Positions 26,208 through 35,563 of a stretch of 64,000 bases of DNA are shown piece by piece. The translations under genes and the position numbers were made by a program. Source of the DNA: CAIWHR01 sp963724975 (GTDB taxonomy: Bacteria > Pseudomonadota > Gammaproteobacteria > Burkholderiales > Casimicrobiaceae); contig CAVRXB010000005.1 in the NCBI GenBank assembly GCA_963724975.1, forward strand, positions 992,001 to 1,056,000, read 5' to 3'. Position 1 is the stretch's first letter. Each line of letters opens with the position of its first letter. Below the pieces are notes generated by a model. The model was not told the DNA's origin. It was given only the letters and a program-made list of their open reading frames with translations, and did no database searches.

Positions 26208-28125
26208 TCAGAGCGGAGGTGGCGCAGGCGTTTTTTCCGCCGCATACGCCGTGGCGTCCGAGCCAAGCGCGCGATCGTAGGCCGCTTCGAGCGATCGCAC
26301 ATAGCGGACGGGGTCAGTCACCGCGGGGTCTCGCATGGCGCTGGCGACGGCGGCTCGCATGTCGTCGCGAAACACGCGATCCTGCGCCAGTCGCACCGCG
26401 AGCTCGACATAACCATCATCGGTCTGCGCAATGGTCTGCGTTAGGCCGAGGTGCATGAGGATGCTGTAGCCCATGCGCTCGGCATGGCGAGCACCGACGC
26501 GCGTGACGACGGGAACGCCGGCATCGAGGGCGGCGGCTGTCGTATCGCCGCCGGTGTAGGGCATCGTGTCGAGCGCGACGTCGATCAGCGCGTAACGCGC
26601 CCGGTTATACGCTTCGTCGCCGCGCCGATAGGGTATGAAGGCAAGGCGGGAAGCGGCGATGCCAAGACCCGTCATTCGCTGCTCGATCGTGCGCCGGTCC
26701 TCGTCGCGCTGCGGCGAGAACGCGAGCACGGAATCGGGGACGGCCTCGAGCACCCTGCGCCACACCCCGACGCAGCGCTGCGAGAGCTTCAGTACGCCAA
26801 CGAAAGCGCCGAACACGATCGCATCCTCCGCCAAACCTAATGCTTCGCGCGTGAGCCCGGCGTCGGGCGACGGCGCGACGCGCCGCAGCGGCAAGACGCA
26901 GGTGTCGATCGGCAACAACGCTTCGAGTTGCCAGCGCGCCGTCGCGGCAGTGTCGGCGTAACGATCGGTGATCTTGTAGTCGACCTGCGACAACCCAACC
27001 GCCCCGTGGTAGCCGAGATGCGTGACGATGATCCGCGCGGGCTTGAAGCGCAGGATTCCCGGCCGCGCATAGGCCGAATGCCCCATCAGGTCGACCAGAA
27101 GGTCGAGATCGTCTGCGGCGATGGCGTCCGCTGCAGCGCGGTCGTCGAGCGCGGCGAGATTGACGAACTCGTCGACGGCATCCTTCCACTGCGTAGTCAC
27201 GGCGTCGGAGTTTTCCGGAGGCGCCAACGCATACGCGCGAACTTCGAAGCGGCTTCGATCATGTGCGGCGATCACCGGCAACAGAAGCGTACCCATCACG
27301 TGATCGCGAAAATCGGCCGAAAGATAGCCGATGCGCCGCACCGGATCCGTGTCGCCGCGCGGCCGCGCCAGCGGCGCCACACCGCGCTGTCGCGCCTGTT
27401 GGAGCCGATCGTAGGCACGATAAACGGAAAACAGCCGCTCCTGTGCCACGTCGACGTACTGCAGCAGCGCGAGCAATTCGGCGACGAGCTCCTCGTCGCC
27501 CTCAGCGTAAGGCCAGTCGAGCGCGCGTTCGAGCGCAGCGGTTTCGCGCACGGCGTCGCCACCGCGCATGCGCGAGGCGAGTGCCGCGACCGCAACGCGG
27601 GTGGATGGCGTCGCGACGACTTCGAAGCGTTCGAAGTCCACGGCGGCCTCTTCATAGCGCGACAGGCGCAGGAGCAGCCCGCGAAGCTCGATCCAGACCT
27701 CCTCGTTGGCGGGCGCGAGCTCGCGCGCACGGAGAAGATGCGGCACCGCGAGACTCCAGCGTTTCGTTCGGATCAGCGCCTTCGCGGCGTTGTAGCTTGC
27801 GTCGAGGCGCGCCGGCGCGCGCGACACCGCCGCTTCGAACGCACCCGCGGCTTCCTTGTAGCGTCCGCGCGCGAACAGCATGTGGCCCACCCGCGAGCCA
27901 AGGTTCCGGCCAATCGGGTCGTCGCTGCGCCGCGGCAGCGAACGCCCTGAGCGCTTCGCCGTCGCGATGTTTCTCGGCCAGCAGGACGCCAAGATTGTGG
28001 TGGAGCTCCGCGCGCTCGGGCGCAATCTCGAGCGCCTTTCGATATGCGGCGATCGCGCTATTGCGATCGCGCGCCGCGATATGCTCGTTCGCTGCGCGCA
28101 ACAATCCTTCGAGTTCGCCTGCCAC
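26208..28125 (-). CDS. TPR-repeat O-GlcNAc transferase-like (GT41) protein, copy 2 (one frameshift)
   Basis: Paralogue of the 22.9-24.8 kb gene with the same layout. TPR repeats (AIAAYRKALEIAPERAELHH; GRYKEAAGAFEAAV) are followed by a GT41-like region (IGYLSADFRDHVMGTLLLPV, DLLVDLMGHSAYARPGIL, THLGYHGAVGL, FGAFVGVLKLSQ). One extra G near 27888-27893 shifts frame inside the second TPR. Repaired it reads EPWLAGGHMLFARGRYKEAA and gives about 638 aa. The likely start is GTG (28123-28125) behind GAGGGCGGGAC, 10 nt after the MFS stop. A long open frame running to 29423 is a shifted artefact. Confidence 0.8.
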
Positions 28126-28135
28126 CGTCCCGCCC

Positions 28136-29362
28136 TCACGCAACCGCGGTCGCGCGCGTGACGCCGGCATGTCGTCGCCAGCCCCACGCGAACCACGCAT
28201 AGCCAAGAGTGTAGAACGCGAGCGCGACTGCGAAGGCGAGCCTCAGGCCGCCGGCGAGGTCGAGTCCGAGCACGCTGCGCGCGGCGTCGACGATGACGCC
28301 AATGCCCCACTGCACGCCGAAACTGCCGGCGAACGCGAGCAGGTTGAGCGCCGTATTGGATCGTCCGGTAAGCTCGACGGCGAATCCATCGTTCAGCACC
28401 GTGAACCCGAGGACGTTGACCGTGATGCCGAGACCGTAGAGCGACCACCATAACCATGTGCCCGGCAGCAGCGCGAGAATCGCCGCCAGCGACAATGCGG
28501 CCAATCCGAAGCCGGCGCCGAACAGGTGACGTGGATGTATGCCGTGGCGCGCGAGGCGCGTCGCGTACAGGCCGAGTGCGATGTACCCCACAAGCATAGT
28601 AATCCCCATCGCTAGCAAATGCTGTGCCGCCACGGCGCGGTCGAAACCGCTCACCGCCATCAGCCACGGCACCGCCCACAGACCTTGTACCGCCATGAAC
28701 GATCCCGTGCCGAGTGCCAGGAGCGGCGCGATCCACCAGAAACGCGGATGTGCAAACACCGAGCGCACGCCGGCCCATTGCGCGCGGATACCGATCGTGC
28801 GCGATGCCTTCGGCGTGTCGGGCACGCGCCACCAGATCGCAAGTGCCGCGCCACAAGTCGCGACCGCCAGCGCCACGAAGATCCAGCGCCACGAGACAAA
28901 GCGCAGCGCGAACTCGAGCGGCGCCGTGGCGATCAGCGCACCTGCACTCCCCGCAACCATCATCCAGCCGCCCAGCGACGCCTGATGCTCGTGCGGCGCC
29001 CATGTGGCGATTGCCTTCAACGGCGCCATCAGGCAGGTCGCAACGCCGAGTCCGATCAACGCCCGCGCCACGAGCAGCGCACTTTCGCCTTCGGCGAGCG
29101 CGAAGATGAGCGCACCCATTGCCGAGATCAGCAGGAGTATCGGCTCGACGCGCCGCGGGCCGTAGCGATCGAGCAGCATGCCGGCCGGGATCTGCATTGC
29201 AGCGAAAGCAACGAAGTAGACGGCGGTCAAAAGGCCAAGCGCTCCCGGCGAAAGCGCAAGCTCGCGCGTCAACTCGGGCGAGATCACCGCGTTGACGTTG
29301 CGGTAGAAATAGGAGATGAGGTATCCAGCCGCGAACGCGGGATAGAGATACCGGAACTGCAT
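28136..29362 (-). CDS. MFS transporter
   Basis: Inner-membrane carrier of about 408 aa with 12 predicted TM helices. The motif-A-like loop after TM2 reads GMLLDRYGPRR, and NVNAVISPEL lies near the N-terminus. Start codons ATG 29362 or GTG 29377 are possible; neither has a strong ribosome-binding site. It precedes GT41 copy 2, and its stop is 10 nt before that gene. The anion/organic-acid subgroup is possible from the N-terminus; substrate unknown. Confidence 0.85.
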   Translation of the reverse strand: MQFRYLYPAFAAGYLISYFYRNVNAVISPELTRELALSPGALGLLTAVYFVAFAAMQIPAGMLLDRYGPRRVEPILLLISAMGALIFALAEGESALLVARALIGLGVATCLMAPLKAIATWAPHEHQASLGGWMMVAGSAGALIATAPLEFALRFVSWRWIFVALAVATCGAALAIWWRVPDTPKASRTIGIRAQWAGVRSVFAHPRFWWIAPLLALGTGSFMAVQGLWAVPWLMAVSGFDRAVAAQHLLAMGITMLVGYIALGLYATRLARHGIHPRHLFGAGFGLAALSLAAILALLPGTWLWWSLYGLGITVNVLGFTVLNDGFAVELTGRSNTALNLLAFAGSFGVQWGIGVIVDAARSVLGLDLAGGLRLAFAVALAFYTLGYAWFAWGWRRHAGVTRATAVA

Positions 29363-29446
29363 CGTGACGGGAGGCACCGATCGTCCGAACGGAAGTTGCC
29401 GACGCGCAGGCCGGAACCGCCATTATCGCCGATGGGAGCGCCGGTG

Positions 29447-30262
29447 TCAGCCGTCGCGACGGCCGCGAACAAAACGCGTGCCGGCGGGAAATTCGAGCCC
29501 GAACGCCCGCGCGAGAAAGCCCACGAGCTCGTCATCGTCCTCTACCGTGCGCGTACTGGAGACGATGTACCGCGGTCCTCGATGTAGTCACGGTCGCGCA
29601 GGATGCGCCGCACGTCGGGCGCGATCGCCTGCGCCGTCAGCATTTGCGTAAAACGCGATGCGGGGTGCGTCGACGTGTAATGATTGGCGATCTCATAGTC
29701 GACGGGCAATTGCGGCTCGTGAGTGAACGCATAGAGGTCCTCCCAACGGTCGCCACGTAAAGATTGCAGCAACTGCACATCCGCAGCTTCGACGACGCGA
29801 TAGGTCCAGGCAAACTGCGGCGACAAGGTGCCGTCGAGCGGAACGGGCAGCAGCAGCCCGTCGGCACCGAAACCGACGTCGGCGAGCAGACGGGCGCCCT
29901 CGAGATCGACCCGCAACGTCATGTGCGTGCGCGGCAGCACGCGATCCGTCCGATAGCGAACGCGCGCGGCAAGCCGCGTTACCGTGAAGCCGAGTCGTTC
30001 GAAGCGCGCTCGCGAAGAGCGCGTTCTGCTCGAAACAATAGCCGCCGCGCCTGCCGGTCACGAGCTTCGCCTGCAGGCTTGCCAGATCGAGCCGGATCGG
30101 AACGCCTAACAGAATATCGAGATTCTCGAACGGAATCGAAGTCGCATGCGCGCGATGCAGCGCATCGAGCGTCGCGCGCGACGGCGACAGATCGCCCGCA
30201 TAACCAATGCGGCGCAGGTACGCCGGCAAGTCGAGTTCGTCGCCCGCTCTGCCGTTTTCCAT
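29447..30262 (-). CDS. nat: Arylamine N-acetyltransferase (two frameshifts)
   Basis: Acetyl-CoA-dependent arylamine acetyltransferase. The catalytic Cys is in RRGGYCFEQN (C76), the His in RTHMTLRVDLEG and the Asp in LLADVGFG. An extra T near 30009-30013 and a missing base near 29569-29573 break it into pieces. Repaired, the first junction reads SALERLGFTVTRLAARVRY. After the second, the chain continues YIVSSTRTVEDDDELVGFLA to a stop at 29447, giving 271 aa, the usual NAT size. The uncorrected frame would end at 29542 with a foreign tail. It follows the molybdenum hydroxylase genes by 9 nt. Confidence 0.85.
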
Positions 30263-30271
30263 CGCACCCCG

Positions 30272-32464
30272 CTACGCGAGCGCCGCCCGAACGCGCGACT
30301 GCGTGAACGGGACCACGCGCAGACGGATCCCCGCTGCATCGTAGACAGCGTTGGCGAGGGCTGCCGCAACCGGCGTGGACGACGCCTCGCCGCCACCGAG
30401 CGGCGGATCCTGCGGCCGCACGACGAGATCGATCATGATCTCCGGCACCTCGGGAAACGTGAGGATCGGATAGCTTCTCCAGTCGACGCTCGTGACGCGC
30501 GCGCGATCGAACATCACCTCCTCGTGCAGCGCACGGGAAAGCGTCTGCAGGATCGATCCCTCTATCTGCTGCCTCAGTGCATCGGGATTGATGACGAGTC
30601 CGCAGTCGTGCGCACATGCGACGCGGCGCACACGGATTGCGCCCGATGCGCGATCGACTTCCGCTTCCATCGCCATCGCCACGTACGTCTCGTTGTTCTT
30701 GTAGTGAATGTAAGCGAAGCCACGGCCGAGGCCGCCCGGCCCCGGCGACGGGCGCGGCTGCCAGCCGATGAGCGCCGCGGTGCGCTTGATGACTTCGATG
30801 CCGCGCGGGTCGGAAATCCCCGCAAGGCGGAACGCAACCGGGTCGCGACGCGCGGCTGCGGCGAGCTCGTCGGTAAAACTCTCGACCGCGAAGCAGTTGG
30901 CGATCTTGCCGGGCGCGCGCAGATTGGAAGGCCGCAGCGGCGCGTCCTTCAGCCAATGCACGCGCACTTCCTGATTCGGCACCGCGTACGGCGGGTTGCC
31001 ATTCTGGCTGATGAGACCGGTCGTGATTCCTTGCGTCTGCGCGATTCCCGCCGCCTGCGGGCCGAGCAACGGCATGTTCGGCAGGCTCGCGGTCGCCTTC
31101 GGCAGCCACATCTGCGTGCGCCACGCGGAGATCGTGCCGTCGTCGGCAAGGCCGCCCTCGAAGGCGATCAGCTGCGGCGGACCTTTCGGATCCCAGCCAT
31201 GTTCATCGGCACGCATCCACTGAACGCGCACGGGTCGGCCCACCGCCTTCGACAGCAATGCGGCGTCGGCTGCTGCATCGTCGTGACCGTTCATCCCATA
31301 GCAACCCGCGCCGTCGAGATAGACGATCCGGACGGCTGCTTTCGGCAGTGCCAGGATGCGTGCGATCGTGTCCCGGAAACGATGCGTCGCCTGGGATGCG
31401 CTCCAGATCGTCGCCTTGCCGTCGCGCACGTCGGCGATCGCACAAGACGGTCCGATCGAGCCATGCGTTTGCATCGGCCAGTAGAACTCTGCCGAGAGCC
31501 GCTTTGCCGCGGCTGCAAGTGCGGGTCCGGTATCGCCCTTGTTGACGAGGACTTCGTCGGATTCGAACGGCCCGGCGCGCATTGACTCTCGCACCGCGCC
31601 GTCGCCGATCAGCGTGGCAGCATCCGACCAGCGCGCGCTGAGCTGTCGGGCGGCGACGACCGCATCCCATTCGTCGTCGGCGACAACGCCGAGAAAATCG
31701 TTGACGCGCACGACGCGCGCGCCCGGGATGCTCTTGATGGTTTCCTCGTCGACCGCGAGAAGCTTTGCGCCGACACTCGCTGGCCTCAGGACGCGACCAT
31801 GCAGCATCCCGTCGACGCGGAAGTCGTGGACGTACACGTGGCGCCCGGTCACCTTGCGCGGAACGTCTGGGCGCGGCAGCGGCTTTCCGACAATCGTGTA
31901 GGTTGCAGGATCGCGCAGCGGCGCCTTCGCGTCGACCTTGAGGGCGAACGGCTTGCCGCTGACGAGATCGGCGTAGCTGATAGCGGCACCTCCGGACTTT
32001 GGACGGATCGCGCCGTTCTGCACGTCGAGCTCCGCGGCCGGTTTCCCGATGCGCTCGGCCGCACGGGCGATCAGCGCCTGCCGCGCCGTCGCTGCGGCTT
32101 GGCGTATCTGCACGCCGCCGCGCATGATTCCCGAGCTGCCTGCGGTCGGGCCCTGGTCGGGTGTGAGCGCGGTGTCGCCCTCGATCATCGTCACGCGGGC
32201 GATGTCGACGCCGAGCTCCTCCGCCGCCATTTGCGGGATCGCAACGCGCAATCCCTGTCCGAGGTCGACCTTGCCGCAGAAAATGGTCACCGTGCCGTCG
32301 GCGTTGACGGCGAGGAAGCCGTCCACCTCGTTCGTATCGAGCGTGCGTGCAATGGAAGCGCTCTCGGTCGGCGGCCGCTGCGCGACGCCGTCGATCGCCC
32401 AGGAAAATCCGACGACGAGCGCGCCGCCGGCCTTCATGAATTCGCGGCGGGACAGCTCAATCAT
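30272..32464 (-). CDS. Xanthine dehydrogenase-family molybdopterin-binding subunit (IorB-like)
   Basis: Large subunit of a molybdenum hydroxylase, 730 aa. The N-terminus has a twin-arginine motif (SRREFMKAGGAL) and a hydrophobic stretch, as in the isoquinoline 1-oxidoreductase beta group exported by Tat. Motifs include FCGKVDLGQGL, the moco-contact region SNLRAPG and the catalytic-Glu block PPLGGGEASS near the C-terminus. It hydroxylates an N-heteroaromatic or oxidises an aldehyde; the substrate cannot be read from sequence. Its ATG (32462-32464) overlaps the stop of the 2Fe-2S subunit, and the two form the functional pair. Confidence 0.9.
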   Translation of the reverse strand: MIELSRREFMKAGGALVVGFSWAIDGVAQRPPTESASIARTLDTNEVDGFLAVNADGTVTIFCGKVDLGQGLRVAIPQMAAEELGVDIARVTMIEGDTALTPDQGPTAGSSGIMRGGVQIRQAAATARQALIARAAERIGKPAAELDVQNGAIRPKSGGAAISYADLVSGKPFALKVDAKAPLRDPATYTIVGKPLPRPDVPRKVTGRHVYVHDFRVDGMLHGRVLRPASVGAKLLAVDEETIKSIPGARVVRVNDFLGVVADDEWDAVVAARQLSARWSDAATLIGDGAVRESMRAGPFESDEVLVNKGDTGPALAAAAKRLSAEFYWPMQTHGSIGPSCAIADVRDGKATIWSASQATHRFRDTIARILALPKAAVRIVYLDGAGCYGMNGHDDAAADAALLSKAVGRPVRVQWMRADEHGWDPKGPPQLIAFEGGLADDGTISAWRTQMWLPKATASLPNMPLLGPQAAGIAQTQGITTGLISQNGNPPYAVPNQEVRVHWLKDAPLRPSNLRAPGKIANCFAVESFTDELAAAARRDPVAFRLAGISDPRGIEVIKRTAALIGWQPRPSPGPGGLGRGFAYIHYKNNETYVAMAMEAEVDRASGAIRVRRVACAHDCGLVINPDALRQQIEGSILQTLSRALHEEVMFDRARVTSVDWRSYPILTFPEVPEIMIDLVVRPQDPPLGGGEASSTPVAAALANAVYDAAGIRLRVVPFTQSRVRAALA

Positions 32465-32931
32465 GTGACGGTCCTCCCCGCGGCGCGCTCTATCGCGCGC
32501 AGCACGCGCTGATGGGAGCCGCAGCGACAGAGGTTGCCGGCCAGCGCCTCCTTCGCTTCCTGCTTCGTCGCGCCTGGTTTCTTCATAAGCAGCGAAGCGG
32601 CCGTCATCACCATCCCCGCCGTACAGTAGCCGCACTGCGCGGCCTGCTCGGCGATGAACGCCGCTTGCACCGGGTGCGGCTTGTCCGGCGAGCCGAGGCC
32701 TTCGATCGTCACGATCGTCTTTCCGGCGGCCTTCGACACGGGCAGCATGCAGGCGGGCGTCGCGTCACCGTCAACGAGGACGAGACACGCGCCGCACTGG
32801 CCCAATCCGCATCCGAACTTGGCGCCGGTCAGCCCGAGAGAATTCCGAAGCGCGTACAGCAACGGCTCGTCCGCGTCGCGCACGACGACGGTTTGCGCAT
32901 TGCCGTTGACGTTCAATACAAAGCTCGGCAT
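32461..32931 (-). CDS. (2Fe-2S)-binding small subunit of molybdenum hydroxylase (IorA-like)
   Basis: Small subunit of 156 aa carrying two 2Fe-2S clusters. The plant-ferredoxin cluster is held by C41, C46, C49 and C61 (GCGLGQCGAC). The helical cluster is held by C100, C103, C135 and C137 (CGYC and CRC). The start is the ATG at 32929-32931 after GGAGGCCGCC; the frame runs four codons further up. No separate FAD subunit gene is adjacent. This matches the two-subunit isoquinoline-oxidoreductase type, which passes electrons to a cytochrome or other acceptor. Confidence 0.92.
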   Translation of the reverse strand: MPSFVLNVNGNAQTVVVRDADEPLLYALRNSLGLTGAKFGCGLGQCGACLVLVDGDATPACMLPVSKAAGKTIVTIEGLGSPDKPHPVQAAFIAEQAAQCGYCTAGMVMTAASLLMKKPGATKQEAKEALAGNLCRCGSHQRVLRAIERAAGRTVT

Positions 32932-33044
32932 GGCGGCCTCCACGACGCGGTGGCGCGAAGCGCGCGATGAGCTCGCGCGGGCGCCGATTGATTCTGCCGA
33001 TCCTACCAGACGAGAACGCCCTCCCGCGAGCGCGCCTTGCCCGC

Positions 33045-34700
33045 TCAGGCGCCCGAAGCCGTGGGAACCTCGACCGTCACGACGACTCCGCGGCCATCGG
33101 GGCGATTGTGCGCACGGGCTGTCCCACCGTGGAATTCCGCGATGAGACGCACGATGTAGAGCCCGAGTCCGAGATGCGGAACGTCGCCGCCGGTGCCTGG
33201 CCGCACCGACACCATCGAGTCGAACAGGCGCTCGTCCATCCCCTGCGGCAGCGCCGGTCCTTCGTTGTCCACCGAGAGCCGCGCGGATTCATAGGCACGC
33301 AGCAGTGTGATGCTGATCGCGGTATTCGGGGCCGCGAATTCGTGCGCATTGGCGACGAGCTTGTCCAGCATCTGCGCGACCAAGTCGGGCGCCCCGTCGA
33401 TGGACAGGGGTTGGGCAGGCACGTCGCACACGAAGGAGCGCTGTGGAAATGCGATCCGGTAGCCTTCGACGCAAGCCTTGACGAGTGCGCCAAGATCGAA
33501 GCGATCGCGCTCGACCTCGCTCAGGCTTTGCTCGAGGCGCGTCGCTTCGGTCATTCGCGTCAGGATCTCAGAGAGGCGCTGTAATCCACCCTGCGCGCGC
33601 TCGATGTACACGCGGGCGTCGTCTGGCAACGACTGCTGGCGCAAGTTGTCGAGTGAGGAACGCACGACGGCGAGCGGCGTGCGGAGCTCGTGCGAAAGGC
33701 GGCTCGCCATGTTCTCGCGGTAGCCCGCATATTGCGACAACCGATCGAGCACGGCCGAGAAGCTGCGCGACAAATCCCCGATCTCGTCTCCCGCCTGCGA
33801 CCCCGCGAGCGCGCCCTTTCCGCGCCCCTGCGCGTCGACTCGTACGCGCCCCTGCGCGTCGATCGCCGTTTCGGCGTCGTCGCGCAGCTTGCGGATGCGG
33901 CCCGTCAACCGGGACGCGAATATCGTCAACGCTACCGATCCCACCAGCAACGCCGCCAGCACGATGGTGAACAGGCGCTCGAAAGCGCGGTTGCGCTCGG
34001 CAAGCACGGCGTTGGCAGTCTCTTCGACGATGACCGCGCCGCGGACGTCGTCACCGACCCAGATCGGATGCGCCGCGGAGACGACGACCGCGCGACCGTC
34101 CGGTGTCAGGCGGCGGTCGGTCGTGAGAATTCCGGCGAGGGCACCGGCGACTTCGCGCGCCTCGCGCAGTGTCGTGCCGGCGCTCTCCTCCGCGAACTCC
34201 TCCGTCGGTTGCGCAAGCACGAGTGCGTAGAAGGGATGCAGCACCGACCGTTCGATGCGGCGCCACACGCCTTCGAGACCGTCTGCCGCTGTCTCCGGCG
34301 CAGTTGCCGTCCGGCGCAGCGAGCCGGTACGCGCGAGCACGTCGAGGTTGCGGTCGACCACCCAGATGCGCGCGGTCGTGCGCGACATTCCCTGCAGAAT
34401 CTGCGCGATTTCGGCCACCGCACCCGGATGCGGTACCGCTCGCTGTTCGGAGGATTCGACGGCGCCGCGCTCGCTCGCCAACGATTCGAGCGGCACGGGC
34501 GTCAAATCGAAAAGCCGGGCGCGATCGTGCAGCGCGGTCGCCACCGCCTGTGCCGTGCCGGCAAGCGTGCGTTCCTGCGCATCGCGCAGCACGCGCTCGA
34601 GCTCGCGCACGTAGCTCCAACCGAGGAAGGGGATGACGAGGAACACCGTCAAGACGAGCAACAGCTGGGCACGGATGCCGAGCTTGATGCGCGATCGCAC
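33045..34700 (-). CDS. pdsS: Sortase-system histidine kinase (PdsS-like)
   Basis: Membrane sensor kinase of 551 aa. TM1 is about 11-30, followed by a large periplasmic sensor region with WVVDRNLDVLARTG, then TM2 about 243-263, HAMP and HisKA with the phospho-accepting His in SRLSHELRTPL (H337). The catalytic domain has NAHEFA (N box) and GLGLYIVRL (G box). The sensor and overall layout resemble the kinase of the proteobacterial dedicated sortase system; the matching regulator and the sortase and target genes in this window support it. It lies 151 nt downstream of the regulator gene, across a duplicated GC-rich repeat. Confidence 0.82.
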   Translation of the reverse strand: MRSRIKLGIRAQLLLVLTVFLVIPFLGWSYVRELERVLRDAQERTLAGTAQAVATALHDRARLFDLTPVPLESLASERGAVESSEQRAVPHPGAVAEIAQILQGMSRTTARIWVVDRNLDVLARTGSLRRTATAPETAADGLEGVWRRIERSVLHPFYALVLAQPTEEFAEESAGTTLREAREVAGALAGILTTDRRLTPDGRAVVVSAAHPIWVGDDVRGAVIVEETANAVLAERNRAFERLFTIVLAALLVGSVALTIFASRLTGRIRKLRDDAETAIDAQGRVRVDAQGRGKGALAGSQAGDEIGDLSRSFSAVLDRLSQYAGYRENMASRLSHELRTPLAVVRSSLDNLRQQSLPDDARVYIERAQGGLQRLSEILTRMTEATRLEQSLSEVERDRFDLGALVKACVEGYRIAFPQRSFVCDVPAQPLSIDGAPDLVAQMLDKLVANAHEFAAPNTAISITLLRAYESARLSVDNEGPALPQGMDERLFDSMVSVRPGTGGDVPHLGLGLYIVRLIAEFHGGTARAHNRPDGRGVVVTVEVPTASGA

Positions 34701-34710
34701 TATCCACCTC

Positions 34711-34850
34711 CCCCCGATCGCCGCTTCGCGCCGCTCCCCCCACGGGGGCGAGCGCCTTGGGGCGGCCCGGCGGCGGTGCGATCCCCCCCGATCGGCGTTT
34801 CGCGCCGTTCCCCCCCAGGGGGGCGAGCGCCTTGGGGCGGCCCGGCGGCG
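34711..34850. repeat. Two direct copies of a ~66-bp GC-rich hairpin repeat
   Basis: Copy 1 (34711-34776) and copy 2 (34785-34850) are nearly identical. Each has CCCCC.GATCG, TTCGCGCCG, a C-run/G-run hairpin and GAGCGCCTTGGGGCGGCCC. They fill the gap between the response regulator and kinase genes. Similar REP-like units are common in Burkholderiales genomes. They may act as attenuating or mRNA-stabilising hairpins between the two genes. Confidence 0.8.
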
Positions 34851-34851
34851 C

Positions 34852-35541
34852 TCATGCGTTCCAGCGGTAGCCCATTCCGTACACCGTGTCGATCCGGTCG
34901 AACTTGGAATCGATCGCCATGAACTTTCTCCTGATGCGCTTCACATGCGACGTGATCGTGCTGTCGTCGACGACGATCCGCGCGTCGCGCATCAGGCTGT
35001 CGCGATCCTTGACGTGCCCCGGAAACCGCGCGAGTGCGTGGACCATCCAGAACTCCGTCAGCGTGAGATCCACCCGCTGGCCATTCCACTGCGCCATCAG
35101 ACGTTTGACGTCGAGCGTCAGCGGACCGCGCGAAACGACGTCGTCGGATGCCGCGGGCGCATTCAGGAGATCGCTACGGCGGAAGAGCGCCGCGATGCGC
35201 GCCGTGAGGTGCGGCAGGCTCACGTCCTTCGTCAGATAATCGTCGGCGCCAAGCCGCAATCCGGACACGACGTCGAAATCCGAGTCGCGCGCCGTGAGAA
35301 AGAGAATCGGAACCGTCGCCGAAAGAGCGCGCAGCTCGCGGCACAGTGTAAATCCGCCGTCCACATCGTCGGCGAGACCGATATCGATCAGCGCCAGATC
35401 GGGAAGCCGCGTCCGGAAAGCAGCGAGCGCGTCGCCGCGCCTTTCATAGGCAGCGACTTCGTAGCCTTGCCGCTTCAGCACGTCCGCGTAGTTGGCGCGA
35501 ATGGCGGGTTCGTCCTCGACGATGGCGATGCGGCGCGACAT
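34852..35541 (-). CDS. pdsR: Sortase-system response regulator (PdsR-like)
   Basis: OmpR-family regulator of 229 aa. The receiver has the phospho-Asp in ALIDIGLAD (D53), an acidic pair in VEDEPAIRANYAD, T83 and K105 (LTKDVSLPHL). The C-terminal winged helix carries SHVKRIRRKFM. Segments DIGLADDVDGGF, CRELRALSATVPI and RDSDFDVVSGLRLGADDYLT are strongly like the response regulator dedicated to class GN sortase systems. It is the first gene of the pair with the kinase. Its stop lies just before the repeat pair. Confidence 0.87.
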   Translation of the reverse strand: MSRRIAIVEDEPAIRANYADVLKRQGYEVAAYERRGDALAAFRTRLPDLALIDIGLADDVDGGFTLCRELRALSATVPILFLTARDSDFDVVSGLRLGADDYLTKDVSLPHLTARIAALFRRSDLLNAPAASDDVVSRGPLTLDVKRLMAQWNGQRVDLTLTEFWMVHALARFPGHVKDRDSLMRDARIVVDDSTITSHVKRIRRKFMAIDSKFDRIDTVYGMGYRWNA

Positions 35542-35563
35542 GGGGCGGCGTTGCGGCGGACGT

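Noticed and set aside
26208..29423. A single 1,071-residue protein fusing an MFS-like N-terminus to a GT41 protein
   Set aside because: The N-terminal part is a shifted reading of the MFS gene and has no family sense. The MFS and TPR proteins each have their own frame and start.
34711..34850. CRISPR-like repeat array
   Set aside because: Only two copies, 8 nt apart, without spacers; it is a tandem REP-like duplication.
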